Counted from the stretch's first letter, positions 48,932-58,309 are shown. The stretch is DNA of 64,000 nt from Vibrio sp. MEBiC08052 (GCF_001506075.1 NZ_KQ947475.1:2734631-2798630); one strand, 5' to 3'. The notes: generated from the sequence alone by a model not told the origin. A program made the numbers and translations.

Positions 48932-50698
48932 ATGGCTGGGTATATTCCTCGAAACTTCATCAATGATTTACTCGCTCGACTGGATATCGTCGATGTTATC
49001 GACGCTCGCGTCAAACTTAAAAAAAAGGGTAAAAACTACAGCGCCTGCTGCCCTTTTCATAATGAAAAAACCCCGTCCTTTAGTGTCAGTCAAGACAAAC
49101 AGTTTTATCACTGCTTCGGCTGTGGTGTGCATGGGAATGCCATCGACTTCATGATGGAGTACGAACGTTTAGAGTTCGTCGAAGCCATTGAGGAGTTAGC
49201 CGGCTTACTTGGATTAGAAGTACCGAGAGAAAAAAGCGCAACACCATTCGATGCCCAAAAATCACAGGCGCGCAAAGAACAAAAGCGCACCTTGTATGAT
49301 TTAATGGAACAGATTGCACAGTTTTACCGCCACCAACTCAGACATTCCAGCAGTAAAGTGGCTATCGATTATTTAAAAAATCGTGGACTATCTAAGGAGA
49401 TCGTCCAAAAATTCGGGATCGGCTATGTCGCTGATGAATGGGATCTGGTTCATAAAAATTTTTCCCGTTCGCCAGAATCAGAGCAGATGCTTACCGCAGC
49501 GGGAATGCTGGTTGAGAATGACAACAGGCGTCGCTATGACCGTTTTCGAGGCCGAGTCATGTTTCCCATCAGGGATCGCCGCGGCCGTGTAATTGGCTTC
49601 GGGGGCCGAGTCCTCGGGGACGGGACACCCAAGTATCTCAACTCACCGGAAACCGATATTTTCCATAAAGGGAAAGAGTTATACGGTTTATACGAAGTCC
49701 TTCAGGCGCATCGTGAACCGCCACAAATTCTGGTGACTGAAGGTTACATGGATGTCGTTGCTCTGGCTCAGTATGGCGTTGATTATGCGGTCGCGTCTTT
49801 GGGAACATCGACAACCAACGACCATTTGCAGGTTCTTTTCCGACAAACTAACGCTGTCGTTTGTTGCTATGATGGTGATAATGCCGGACGGCAAGCCGCA
49901 TGGCGTGCATTAGAGAATGCGATCTCACTACTCAGTGGTAATAAAACCCTGAAATTTATGTTCTTACCGGACAAAGAAGATCCTGACTCATACATCCGTC
50001 AACACGGTACAGAAGCATTCGAACAACAAGTTCAGCAATCGATGCCTTTCTCTGATTTCCTGTTTCAGGGACTTATGGCACGCGTGGTTGACAACAGCAG
50101 CCGGGAAGGTCGTTTTCGAGTCGTCCACCTGGCAGAACCTTTAATTAATCAGGTTCAAGATGAGGCGCTGAAAATTTATCTGTGGGAAGAATTGTCATTA
50201 CGCACCGGCCTCGGCGCCAATGCTATTCAGGCGGCATTGAATAAAAAGCAAATTTCGGAACAAACGCCGGCTATCCGTCCACAGACGGAAATGAAGCGCA
50301 CGCCAATGAGAGAAGTTATCGCTTTGCTTCTACAAAATCCGAACTATGCTGATAGAATACCGGATCTTTCAAGTATCGCGACACTTGATATTCCCGGTTT
50401 GAGCTTATTTATTGAGGTCCTTGAAAAATGTCGAGATTACCCCAATGTAACAACAGGCCAGCTACTTGAAAACTGGCGAGGCCATCGAAATGAACCTCTT
50501 CTATCACGTCTTGCCAGCTGGGATATCCCACTCGTAGAAGACAATCAAGAAGAAATATTTTTAGACTCACTGGATAAAATTATTACCCAGTGTGTTGAAA
50601 AACAAATTGAAAATCTGCAGGCAAAAGAGAGAAGCGTTGGTTTATCAGCTGACGAGAAAAGGGAACTGCTAGCGTTAATGCTAGATTTGAAAGCGTAA
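48932..50698 (+). CDS. dnaG: DNA primase DnaG
   Basis: DnaG makes RNA primers for replication. The 588 residues contain the CHC2-type zinc finger (CCPFHNEKTPSFSVSQDK and YHCFGCGVHGNAIDF, about residues 38-68), the TOPRIM catalytic core (LVTEGYMDVVALAQYG, YDGDNAGRQAAWRAL, about 265-320) and the C-terminal DnaB-binding domain (about 440-588). The start is ATG at 48932 with a weak AGGTCT ribosome binding site, consistent with low expression. Confidence 0.97.
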   Translation: MAGYIPRNFINDLLARLDIVDVIDARVKLKKKGKNYSACCPFHNEKTPSFSVSQDKQFYHCFGCGVHGNAIDFMMEYERLEFVEAIEELAGLLGLEVPREKSATPFDAQKSQARKEQKRTLYDLMEQIAQFYRHQLRHSSSKVAIDYLKNRGLSKEIVQKFGIGYVADEWDLVHKNFSRSPESEQMLTAAGMLVENDNRRRYDRFRGRVMFPIRDRRGRVIGFGGRVLGDGTPKYLNSPETDIFHKGKELYGLYEVLQAHREPPQILVTEGYMDVVALAQYGVDYAVASLGTSTTNDHLQVLFRQTNAVVCCYDGDNAGRQAAWRALENAISLLSGNKTLKFMFLPDKEDPDSYIRQHGTEAFEQQVQQSMPFSDFLFQGLMARVVDNSSREGRFRVVHLAEPLINQVQDEALKIYLWEELSLRTGLGANAIQAALNKKQISEQTPAIRPQTEMKRTPMREVIALLLQNPNYADRIPDLSSIATLDIPGLSLFIEVLEKCRDYPNVTTGQLLENWRGHRNEPLLSRLASWDIPLVEDNQEEIFLDSLDKIITQCVEKQIENLQAKERSVGLSADEKRELLALMLDLKA

Positions 50699-50796
50699 TC
50701 CCTTATTTATAGCCAACAAATGATTAATTTGTTAGAATACGTGGTTTGCATTCCGCATACTAATTCCGTCACTAGAAATGAAGTTGGATACCGTCT

Positions 50797-52692
50797 ATGG
50801 ATCAAAATCCGCAGTCACAGCTTAAATCACTTGTCCTTAAGGGCAAAGAACAAGGCTATCTGACCTACGCTGAAGTCAATGACCACCTCCCTGCAGAAAT
50901 TGTAGATTCTGAACAGGTAGAAGACATTATTCAGATGATTAACGACATGGGTATCAAAGTAGTGGAAACTGCTCCTGATGCTGATGATCTGGCACTGAAT
51001 GATGATACGAACATTACGGATGAAGATGTTGCAGAAGCAGCCGCAGCAGCTCTCTCCAGTGTTGAAAGTGAAATTGGCCGTACGACAGATCCGGTCCGCA
51101 TGTACATGCGTGAAATGGGAACTGTCGAGCTTCTCACTCGTGAAGGTGAAATCGATATTGCAAAGCGCATTGAAGAAGGGATTAACCAAGTTCAAAGCGC
51201 TGTTGCAGAATATCCGGGAACAATTCCTTATATCCTTGAACAATTCGACAAAGTTGAAACTGAAGAGTTAAGACTGACCGATTTGATTTCAGGCTTTGTC
51301 GATCCAGATGCTGATGAAACAACATCACCAACTGCAACCCATATCGGTTCAGAACTGACTGGCGCGGATCTGGACGATGAAGATATGCCTCTGTCATCGA
51401 AGAATAAAGATGATGAGGAGGAAGATGACGAAGATGAAGAGAGTGATAGCAATGACGATGATGATAGTGACGATGATGTCGGTATCGATCCTGAGCTAGC
51501 ACAAGAGAAGTTCAATAATCTTCGTAATAAATATCGTGATTACCAGTTAGCGTTGAATGAATTTGGTGAGTCGAATGAACAAACGTCACAAGCATCCGAT
51601 CTGGTTCTGGATGCCTTCCGTGAGTTCCGTCTGACACCGAAACAATTTGATAATCTGGTTGACACACTTCGTGGTTCGATGGATCGGGTCAAAACGCAAG
51701 AACGCTTAATCATGAAGCATGTGGTTGAACATGCCAAAATGCCGAAAAAAGCGTTTATTACTGCATTTACCGGCCATGAGTCTGACGAAAACTGGTTAGA
51801 TACCCTTCTTGCATCTGACAAGCCTTATGTTGACAAAATTCGTAAGAGCGAAGAAGACATCCGTCGTTCGATCCAGAAACTCAGAGCGATTGAAGAAGAA
51901 ACTTCTTTAAGCGTTGTTCGGATCAAAGATATCAGCCGCCGCATGTCTATCGGTGAAGCGAAAGCGCGTCGAGCCAAGAAAGAAATGGTTGAAGCGAACT
52001 TACGTCTGGTAATTTCAATTGCGAAAAAATACACCAACCGAGGCCTGCAATTCCTTGATTTAATTCAGGAAGGGAATATCGGTCTGATGAAAGCTGTTGA
52101 TAAGTTTGAATACCGTCGTGGTTACAAGTTCTCTACTTACGCAACTTGGTGGATTCGTCAGGCAATTACCCGCTCGATTGCGGATCAGGCTCGGACGATT
52201 CGTATTCCGGTACATATGATCGAAACCATCAACAAACTGAACCGTATTTCTCGTCAAATGCTTCAGGAAATGGGTCGAGAGCCGCTGCCGGAAGAACTGG
52301 CAGAGCGGATGCAAATGCCGGAAGACAAAATCCGCAAAGTGCTGAAAATTGCCAAAGAGCCTATCTCAATGGAGACACCAATCGGTGACGACGAAGATTC
52401 GCATCTGGGTGATTTCATTGAAGATACCACGCTGGATCTGCCAATTGACTCAGCCACTGCGACCAGCTTAAAGGCTGCGACGCGTGATGTTCTGGCAGGT
52501 CTGACACCTCGCGAAGCAAAAGTGCTTCGGATGCGCTTCGGTATCGACATGAACACAGACCACACTCTTGAAGAAGTTGGCAAACAGTTTGATGTCACCC
52601 GTGAACGGATTCGTCAAATCGAAGCCAAAGCACTGCGTAAATTACGACACCCAAGTCGCTCAGAAACACTTCGCAGTTTCTTAGATGAGTAA
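50797..52692 (+). CDS. rpoD: RNA polymerase primary sigma factor RpoD
   Basis: This is the housekeeping sigma-70. The 631 residues show region 1.1 (about 1-80), 1.2 ([21 protein letters not shown]) and a long non-conserved region whose stretch from about residue 195 to 230 is almost pure Asp/Glu/Ser. They continue with regions 2-3 ([49 protein letters not shown]) and region 4.2 ([27 protein letters not shown]). The E. coli protein has 613 residues; the extra length lies in the acidic insert. Confidence 0.98.
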   Translation: MDQNPQSQLKSLVLKGKEQGYLTYAEVNDHLPAEIVDSEQVEDIIQMINDMGIKVVETAPDADDLALNDDTNITDEDVAEAAAAALSSVESEIGRTTDPVRMYMREMGTVELLTREGEIDIAKRIEEGINQVQSAVAEYPGTIPYILEQFDKVETEELRLTDLISGFVDPDADETTSPTATHIGSELTGADLDDEDMPLSSKNKDDEEEDDEDEESDSNDDDDSDDDVGIDPELAQEKFNNLRNKYRDYQLALNEFGESNEQTSQASDLVLDAFREFRLTPKQFDNLVDTLRGSMDRVKTQERLIMKHVVEHAKMPKKAFITAFTGHESDENWLDTLLASDKPYVDKIRKSEEDIRRSIQKLRAIEEETSLSVVRIKDISRRMSIGEAKARRAKKEMVEANLRLVISIAKKYTNRGLQFLDLIQEGNIGLMKAVDKFEYRRGYKFSTYATWWIRQAITRSIADQARTIRIPVHMIETINKLNRISRQMLQEMGREPLPEELAERMQMPEDKIRKVLKIAKEPISMETPIGDDEDSHLGDFIEDTTLDLPIDSATATSLKAATRDVLAGLTPREAKVLRMRFGIDMNTDHTLEEVGKQFDVTRERIRQIEAKALRKLRHPSRSETLRSFLDE

Positions 52693-52713
52693 GCCTGATT
52701 TAATGTAATGAAC

Positions 52714-52743
52714 AAAAGGTGAGCAAATGCTCACCTTTTTTAT
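52714..52743 (+). terminator. Terminator of the rpsU-dnaG-rpoD operon
   Basis: AAAGGTGAGCA/TGCTCACCTTT is a perfect 11-bp stem with a 2-base loop, followed by a T run. Confidence 0.93.
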
Positions 52744-52795
52744 TGACTGTGATTTAAGTGAATAAATTATAAGCATATTTAGTCATCATTGAGGC

Positions 52796-52824
52796 TAGAC
52801 AGCATCAGGCGTATCCCCTATAAT
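52796..52824 (+). promoter_or_regulatory. Promoter of the CAU tRNA
   Basis: TAGACA (52796-52801), a 17-base spacer and a perfect TATAAT (52819-52824) are followed by a GC-rich discriminator CGTCCG. The tRNA begins 14 bases after the -10. Confidence 0.8.
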
Positions 52825-52837
52825 CGTCCGTCTTAAG

Positions 52838-52914
52838 GGGCCTTTAGCTCAGTTGGTTAGAGCATCCGACTCATAATCGGCAGGTCCTGGGTTCAAGTCC
52901 CGGAAGGCCCACCA
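52838..52914 (+). tRNA. ileX: tRNA with CAU anticodon, probably tRNA-Ile2 (lysidine-modified)
   Basis: This 77-nt tRNA has encoded CCA, acceptor stem GGGCCTT/AAGGCCC and loop CTCATAA (anticodon CAT 52872-52874). Its stems resemble E. coli ileX more than elongator tRNA-Met, and ileX also sits next to rpoD in E. coli. It would need TilS lysidine modification to read AUA. An elongator Met identity cannot be fully excluded by eye. Confidence 0.85.
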
Positions 52915-52923
52915 TATTTATCA

Positions 52924-52958
52924 AAGACTTAAGTGTGATTTTCACCTTAAGTCTTTTT
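52924..52958 (+). terminator. Terminator after the CAU tRNA
   Basis: AAGACTTAAG pairs with CTTAAGTCTT, with an inner GTGA/TCAC, and six T follow. The hairpin directly follows the tRNA. Confidence 0.9.
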
Positions 52959-53012
52959 TATTTCTAGCTTCTGTGTAGCAGATATGTAGCAAATTTTCTA
53001 AGAATTTTGTGC

Positions 53013-53116
53013 TGTGTAGCTGTGTAGCTGTGTAGCTGTGTAGCTGTGTAGCTGTGTAGCTGTGTAGCTGTGTAGCTGTGTAGCTGTGTAGCTGTGTAGC
53101 TGTGTAGCTGTGTAGC
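53013..53116. repeat. Perfect tandem repeat, 13 copies of an 8-bp unit
   Basis: TGTGTAGC is repeated 13 times without variation over 104 bp. Diverged single copies lie just upstream (TGTGTAGCA at 52972, TGTAGC near 52985). Another TGTGTAGCAAAT occurs at about 56010, beyond the replication-gene remnants. The repeat is outside any gene; the minus-strand open frame through it is a by-product of its periodicity. The following 350 bases (53117-53466) hold no recognisable gene. Confidence 0.97.
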
Positions 53117-53466
53117 ATAGCCTCCCCTCCTATTTTCATACTTGCAACCCTTTTAAAGAAACTGGTTTAATATTCTCAATGAAATAGAGGCTCATGGAGT
53201 TCTATCAGGTAGGCCTATCACTAGAAAACTTTAGAGGCAGTTCCACAGATGAAAATATCCGAATTTTGGGTAACTGGTGATAAAAGGCAAGACAGCGATG
53301 AAAAGTGGCTTAACTGTTTGCTGCATAAAAATGGATAAAACGATTCTGGACAAATCTGAGCTAGCCTGATCAACTGGCTCAGTGTTAGACACCTATTAGT
53401 TACAAAAAACGCTTAGCGGTAATACTGGACTCTCTCAAGCGCGAAAACGTGATTTAAATAGCCTAG

Positions 53467-54084
53467 TTATGCTTTATTGCTCGACAACAGTGAGATACCA
53501 AAGCCAATAAATATTGTACCCGCAGCCCTGTTAATTAAGCTGCTTAGATGACTTCTGGAGAACAAACTTGCAAATTTAGATGTAACAAGAGCATAAGAAC
53601 AAAGGGCCGAGAAAGAAAAACAAGCAAACGTCAGCGAAAGCGCAAAAAACTGCGGCATAATTGGTTGTTCTACGTTTAAAAACTGAGGAAATAAAGCTGT
53701 GTAAAATGCGATGGCTTTAGGATTAGTTACTCCTACGAGGTAGGACTCTAAAAATAAGCGAAGATTGCTTTTACAAGTAGTATAACTTTCCTCGGTAATA
53801 ACTTTACTTTTGTCCGAAATCCAATACTGAATTCCAAGATAAATAAGATACGAACCACCTAATATTTTTATAGCCAAATACAGATATTCTGAAGTGAGAA
53901 TCACCGTACTCAACCCCGCAGCCGATAACGCAGCCATACTCAACATAGCCAACACGTTACCAAGCATACCCGAAAGTGCCTTTTTTAATCCGTAGATAGC
54001 GGTATTCTTTACAGCGAGAAAGATAGCAGGGCCGGGTGTAAACGTGGCTACAATGCATATCAACAAAAATAACAAATAGTCCAT
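53467..54084 (-). CDS. LysE/RhtB-family amino acid exporter
   Basis: This 205-residue inner-membrane protein has about six helices, with the family start LLFLLICIVATFTPGPAIFLAVKNT and GLKKALSGMLGNVLAM, then LGGSYLIYLGIQYW and YLVGVTNPKAIAFYTALFPQF. Such proteins export amino acids such as homoserine, threonine, lysine or leucine; which one is not visible. GGAG precedes the ATG. Its codon use is more AT-rich than the core genes. Confidence 0.9.
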   Translation of the reverse strand: MDYLLFLLICIVATFTPGPAIFLAVKNTAIYGLKKALSGMLGNVLAMLSMAALSAAGLSTVILTSEYLYLAIKILGGSYLIYLGIQYWISDKSKVITEESYTTCKSNLRLFLESYLVGVTNPKAIAFYTALFPQFLNVEQPIMPQFFALSLTFACFSFSALCSYALVTSKFASLFSRSHLSSLINRAAGTIFIGFGISLLSSNKA

Positions 54085-54302
54085 GATTTAATCTCCATAA
54101 ATCTAAACAAACCGGTTGGATTGTAACCATCATGCACCGTTTCTTTAGTCACTTCAATTTGTAGTCAGAGTGTTAGTGAGTAGCGGTGCTTACCATGGAT
54201 TAGCTAAATTTACGCAAAACAGCCTTACTCCCAGATTAAGGAGACATCTTCGTTAACGCGGAATGGGGCAATTTCGAGTTACACATTTAATCAAAAATAC
54301 AC

Positions 54303-55558
54303 TTATTCACAGAACTCCAAGTGAAAAGAAGGTGCCAGCTCGGACTCTATCCGCCATGCGAAGACGCGGGTGATCAATTCACGTCCGGCAGTGATGACGC
54401 CTTTCAAAACCCTGACCAATTCGTTATCACAATATTGACTACTTTTCACCGCTCCGGTGTCCTTGTCGATGGAAAGCTCATAGTAAGGTTTGAATATCTG
54501 TGCTTTGCGTTCACAAAACACACCGCCCATTTGCAGCGTGTAAGTCTTCCAGTCGCCTTTGTCTGCGGCTTCGATGATTGTGGCTCTTTCCGGTAAATCC
54601 ATGATGTCCTTTAATCTGCGCAATTCACGCCAGACCGTGACCGAACAACCGCCAAGTTGTTGAAACTGACGAATGCCCCAACAGGCCGCCCATGCATCCA
54701 CTCTGGCCGCTGCTTCCACTGTTTATTGAGATACGCCTGACCATCTAACGGGGTCAATCCTTCCCACTTGGGATTGATAGCACCTGATTTGGAATAACTA
54801 CGGTGATACTTTGACGGGCAGGTGATGGTTAAAAAGGTCGCTTCATGCCCTAAGTCTTGCACCAACTCTTCAAAGCCTCTGGCTCTGACCATCAGCTCGC
54901 CTTTTCTGATTTTCGGGTCTGATACCCCTTTTTGTGACAATTCCAGTAATGAGAAGCGCTGGCCTTGCTCATTGACAGCAAAGGTATTCGATAAGTATTT
55001 ATGTTGATAGGCTTTTTGTCTGATACGGGCTTTCAGCGTCAGACGAGAGCAATACAAACTGGTTTTCTTGTTCACCTGATTGAGATGATGCAGCACCGTT
55101 TCAATATTGCGTCTGAGCGATTTTCTCAGTTTACGTAACCACCACTTTGCATCACCGTAGCGGCCCATTTCACCATTGAGGGAATAGGTTTCTGTGGGAG
55201 TAATCCCTTGCTGACGGATAAAGCCGCGGACGGTCTCAAGGGCGAGTTCATCATTGAGAAATTGACGACGCAAAGCAAACACGGATTGAGCCAGATACTT
55301 GGCTTTCTCGCGTAAGTCATCCTCACTGAGATTCAATTCCAGTTGACGAACGGACAGCTTAGCCGCAATTTGTTCGGTGGTCGTTCTTAAATAGGTATTG
55401 CGCTCAAACTTGGTTGACTTGCTGAGATACGCTTTCAGCAGTAGTTTTTGTATTTCTACCGGAAAGCAAAAAAGCCTTTGCTGAACAAAGGCTCTGTCAT
55501 CCCACGCGATTGATGAAAGGTCAATCTCGGTCTGAATCATGGTATCTGTTTTTGTCAT
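54303..55558 (-). pseudogene. Replication endonuclease (phage P2 gpA-like), internally deleted and frameshifted
   Basis: The N-terminal part (55558 down to about 54720) reads as a gpA-family replication initiator, through GEMGRYGDAKWWLRKLRKSLRR, FLTITCPSKYHRSYSKSGAINPKW and [13 protein letters not shown]. The C-terminal part (54719-54303) continues in another frame with [20 protein letters not shown] and [10 protein letters not shown]. The central segment that should carry the metal-binding HUH motif and the paired active-site tyrosines is absent, so the gene lost its core and changed frame at about 54715. It cannot be active. It marks a decayed P2-like phage or plasmid element beside the tRNA. 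Confidence 0.85.
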
Positions 55559-55818
55559 TGGCTGGCTTTCCCTTTTGGCGTCAGGAAAAACTCATCCCAA
55601 CGCTGACCAAAGAAATTGACCGGAGTGAAACGAATCAGTCCGGCCTGATAGAGCTTTTCAACCGTGCCTTGAAAGACTCGTACAGGTAACCGGGTTTTCG
55701 GTTGAATGTCGCCTTTCATCGGCCCATAGTCCGAGCAGACTTTAAACGTCCGCCCGCTCTTCATCCATTTGAGTAAAGTGTGTTGCTCTTGAGTCAGTTG
55801 AGGGATTGATTCAGACAC
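55555..55818 (-). CDS. Small protein of the decayed replicon, function unknown
   Basis: These 87 residues start at GTG with AGGGAGG upstream and overlap the replication gene by four bases (ATGA). The protein looks like a small winged-helix or DNA-binding protein (TQEQHTLLKWMKSGRTF... VRVFQGTVEKLYQAGLIRFT... FLTPKGKA). I do not recognise the family. It is in frame with the upstream helix-turn-helix fragment with no stop between, so a fused reading is possible. Confidence 0.6.
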   Translation of the reverse strand: MSESIPQLTQEQHTLLKWMKSGRTFKVCSDYGPMKGDIQPKTRLPVRVFQGTVEKLYQAGLIRFTPVNFFGQRWDEFFLTPKGKASQ

Positions 55819-55932
55819 GACACCTCCCTTCCTGAGCCAGATGCTCAGCTTGGTGTGATTGTCCAGCCACCGGTCTAAATCTTCTTTAAGGTAACGAACC
55901 GAACGTCCGATTTTAATAAACGGCAGGCCCTG
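55819..55932 (-). pseudogene. Excisionase/AlpA-like helix-turn-helix remnant
   Basis: Reading from 55932 on the minus strand gives QGLPFIKIGRSVRYLKEDLD, then RWLDNHTKLSIWLRKGG, the second half of a MerR-type excisionase/AlpA DNA-binding domain. The N-terminal half is missing and an in-frame TAA lies just upstream. The frame runs straight into the 55818 open frame. Confidence 0.65.
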
Positions 55933-56330
55933 ACTTTAATCCCAAAAAGGCAAATTTTATCAAATACTTATCATTATATTTAATGCTAAGCCTTTCTTGT
56001 TTCTATCGGCTGTGTAGCAAATAGAAAGAATCCCCACGGGTAGCTCTGGTAGTCATCTTTTCCTTCATTAGAATCCCAGCTCAACTAATCGCTCGACTTC
56101 GTAACTCATTAAATTAATTGAGATAAAACAGAATATCAGATAGTTCCTGATGATCTGCATCAGTACAGATACCCTAAAACTTCATCAGATATTCACGCGC
56201 TTTCTGCGTAAGATACAATTCAAGCGGAATTTCCTTTTTTTATCCGAATTGTTCCACTATTTCACCAATAATAACGTGCTGGGGGTAAGTAGACTGCTGA
56301 ATACGGTACTCATCTCAGAAGGATAGGATT
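55933..56330. other. AT-rich junction region with gene debris
   Basis: There is no intact gene. On the minus strand a short tail reads IPLELYLTQKAREYLMKF and then a stop (about 56233-56177), probably the end of a lost gene. A TGTGTAGCAAAT motif at about 56010 echoes the tandem-repeat unit. The ribosome binding site of the next gene (AGAAGGA) is at the end. Confidence 0.5.
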
Positions 56331-57680
56331 TTGAAAAAGAAAGTGACTGGTCGCAGGATAGTCCTGTTGGCTAATAGTCGAACCTGTGACAACAGTATTA
56401 TTCTGTATGGTTACCTAAGAGCGTGGATTGAAAATGATCCCGCTCTGGCTGGTGTTCAACTGCTGTATTTTGATTATCTTACGGCTCGGTTATATACAGG
56501 TTTTAATGATAACTTGATGGAATTAATAGGTTTAAATACTAGTATAGCCGATGCCAACCCCAACTATCTTCAGAATATCGCACGAATAACTGAATGTTAT
56601 AGCGGATTAACGACAAATGCTCAAAGACATAAATTCTTGCGGGCCTGGTGTCGAACCGTCGAGACAGTTGATGGTAAGGTACTGACTGCATTAAGACGAG
56701 GCTTAATCGAAAAAATTCAGAACAATGCTAATAGTGTACTCGATTGTTTAATGAAAGAAGATAAACACGAGTATGTACCCACCTGCTTTGTCATTGCCCC
56801 AAATGGTCGAAATATGCCTCTTGAGTTTCTCGGCTTTGGTCATAAAGTCAGTGTTGCGACAGATGATTCATTTCAAATTGTCGACAAAACAGGGCAGCAA
56901 CGAGTACCTGCAGAATTAACACTTAATTTCGCTGTCAATGATACGATTAGCATTCTGTTCGAACTTTTTCTATGTAAGGCGATTATCGCTAATGACAGGG
57001 CACGCTATTTAGGCAATTGCTATGGCTCTCAGATCATGTGGTATGCCATTGGAGGGTCGTTATTCACCACTCAAAAATATGCCGATGAAAACTTCTCAAC
57101 CACAAATAACTACGTCGCAATGGAATTTAACGGTGGTGTTCTCAATGTTAGCGATGCCGATGGTTTTACTCTGGATGCATTAGATTTGGCGCCGAACTAT
57201 GCTTACCATGAAATGACCCGAGAGAAATATTATAATTTCTTTGATTTTAGAAAACGCGAAGAGCCTTTTTATGGCCAGCATATCAATATCGATTACAATC
57301 ACTCATTCATGATGAAAACCAATTCAATTATTGATGAGATGTTTTGTCGACAGCAATTGACCTATGTCGAAGATGAACTGGCCGAAGCTGTTGCCGAGCA
57401 AACCAATGATAATCGTCAGGCGGTCAATCCGCTTAATTCGGTCACTCGGCTCAATAAGCATGCCAGCGGACATAAAGGTTCGTCATGGATAGGGGAATAT
57501 TGTCTGGAAAAGAGGATCTATGGCTTTCAAGGTCATCCACTTTACCATATTCATCAATTTACCCCCAGTGATAGTTGGAATAACCGTGCCTGGGATTTCG
57601 AATATATTGAAGACCAAACCAAAGAAAATCCTCATTTCCAAATCAATAGAGCCGTTATGTTAAAATGCTTGTTTGGCTAA
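56331..57680 (+). CDS. Unknown protein with class I glutamine amidotransferase-like (C26-type) domain
   Basis: I do not recognise the product as a whole. Of 449 residues, those around 220-250 read AIIANDRARYLGNCYGSQIM and WYAIGGSLF, matching the nucleophile elbow and following GGSL of class I amidotransferases of PuuD/peptidase C26 type (Cys230). Around 398 YGFQGHPLYH resembles the GVQWHPE His site (His402), but the usual Glu two residues later is Leu. The Cys-His gap (172) and the N-terminus are longer than in PuuD. No signal peptide or membrane segment is visible. The start is TTG at 56331 with AGAAGGA upstream; no ATG gives a fuller frame. It is cotranscribed with the next gene. Confidence 0.7.
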   Translation: MKKKVTGRRIVLLANSRTCDNSIILYGYLRAWIENDPALAGVQLLYFDYLTARLYTGFNDNLMELIGLNTSIADANPNYLQNIARITECYSGLTTNAQRHKFLRAWCRTVETVDGKVLTALRRGLIEKIQNNANSVLDCLMKEDKHEYVPTCFVIAPNGRNMPLEFLGFGHKVSVATDDSFQIVDKTGQQRVPAELTLNFAVNDTISILFELFLCKAIIANDRARYLGNCYGSQIMWYAIGGSLFTTQKYADENFSTTNNYVAMEFNGGVLNVSDADGFTLDALDLAPNYAYHEMTREKYYNFFDFRKREEPFYGQHINIDYNHSFMMKTNSIIDEMFCRQQLTYVEDELAEAVAEQTNDNRQAVNPLNSVTRLNKHASGHKGSSWIGEYCLEKRIYGFQGHPLYHIHQFTPSDSWNNRAWDFEYIEDQTKENPHFQINRAVMLKCLFG

Positions 57681-57715
57681 TTTGAGCGATATTATTGAAC
57701 TAGGAGTTATCCATT

Positions 57716-58309
57716 ATGAAAAGAACAGAAAATGGTCAAGTAGTCGATTATACCAGCTTTAGTTATACAGAAATGGAAGCTTTGGCTCATGAACTGCGCA
57801 GTGATAAAATCAAGCTTATCGAGCAAAATGCTTCGCCTAAAACTTATGAGTTTACTGAACTGGAACTAACGGATGTACATCAGCGCCTTAAAACCTTGGA
57901 AGTGGTTGAAAATATAGTACTAGTAAAAGAAGGTTATACTACAAGAGTAAAGAGCACTCAAATCATTCGTTACCCGGGTATTGACTCTTGCTTAGCTGTA
58001 ACTATCACGTTAAGTAGTGGTGATAAGGTCGGCGGGCATTTTGTTATGACCGAACCTGGAACTTCTCCTTATACCGGGCCAGAAATGATCAACAGAATGA
58101 AGGATCTAGTAGGACAAGACACTGTTTCTGCCATCACTTTTAATTACAAGCCTCCATTGGGGTGGGATAAAGACTACAAAAATATGTTAGATGTGAAATT
58201 CGACTGGGATGACCAGAATCTGAATGAGTCTGTTATCGATGCACTCAAAACCAGTTTCAATTGCCATAATGTTCAATCGACAGCAGTTGGTGGTGACGTA
58301 AACAAATAA
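57716..58309 (+). CDS. Unknown protein with CheD-like Cys/His deamidase signature
   Basis: This 197-residue protein has no product I recognise. Residues 88-111 read GIDSCLAVTITLSSGD then KVGGHFVM. CheD glutamine deamidases show GLGSC-V-V and a following GG..H with catalytic Cys and His 17 apart; here Cys92 and His108 are 16 apart, in CNF1-type toxins 15. The likely third residue is not identified. The N-terminal 80 residues are a charged alpha/beta region and the C-terminus is acidic. There is no signal peptide. AGGAG lies upstream and the gap to the previous gene is 35 bases, so the two form an operon. The function is unknown, and deamidase is an inference. Confidence 0.7.
   Translation: MKRTENGQVVDYTSFSYTEMEALAHELRSDKIKLIEQNASPKTYEFTELELTDVHQRLKTLEVVENIVLVKEGYTTRVKSTQIIRYPGIDSCLAVTITLSSGDKVGGHFVMTEPGTSPYTGPEMINRMKDLVGQDTVSAITFNYKPPLGWDKDYKNMLDVKFDWDDQNLNESVIDALKTSFNCHNVQSTAVGGDVNK

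Noticed and set aside
51228..51515. Ser-rich minus-strand open frame inside rpoD
   Set aside because: It is the complement of the Asp/Glu-rich tract of RpoD, not a gene.
53013..53116. Possible CRISPR array
   Set aside because: The units are 8 bp, directly adjacent and without spacers, and no cas genes are present.
52942..53139. Minus-strand open frame with SYTATQLH repeats
   Set aside because: The periodic protein is only the translation of the 8-bp tandem repeat; there is no ribosome binding site, and the frame overlaps the tRNA terminator.
57716..58309. Calling this gene cheD
   Set aside because: Only the Cys/His segment resembles CheD. The length, remaining sequence and absence of chemotaxis genes do not justify the name.
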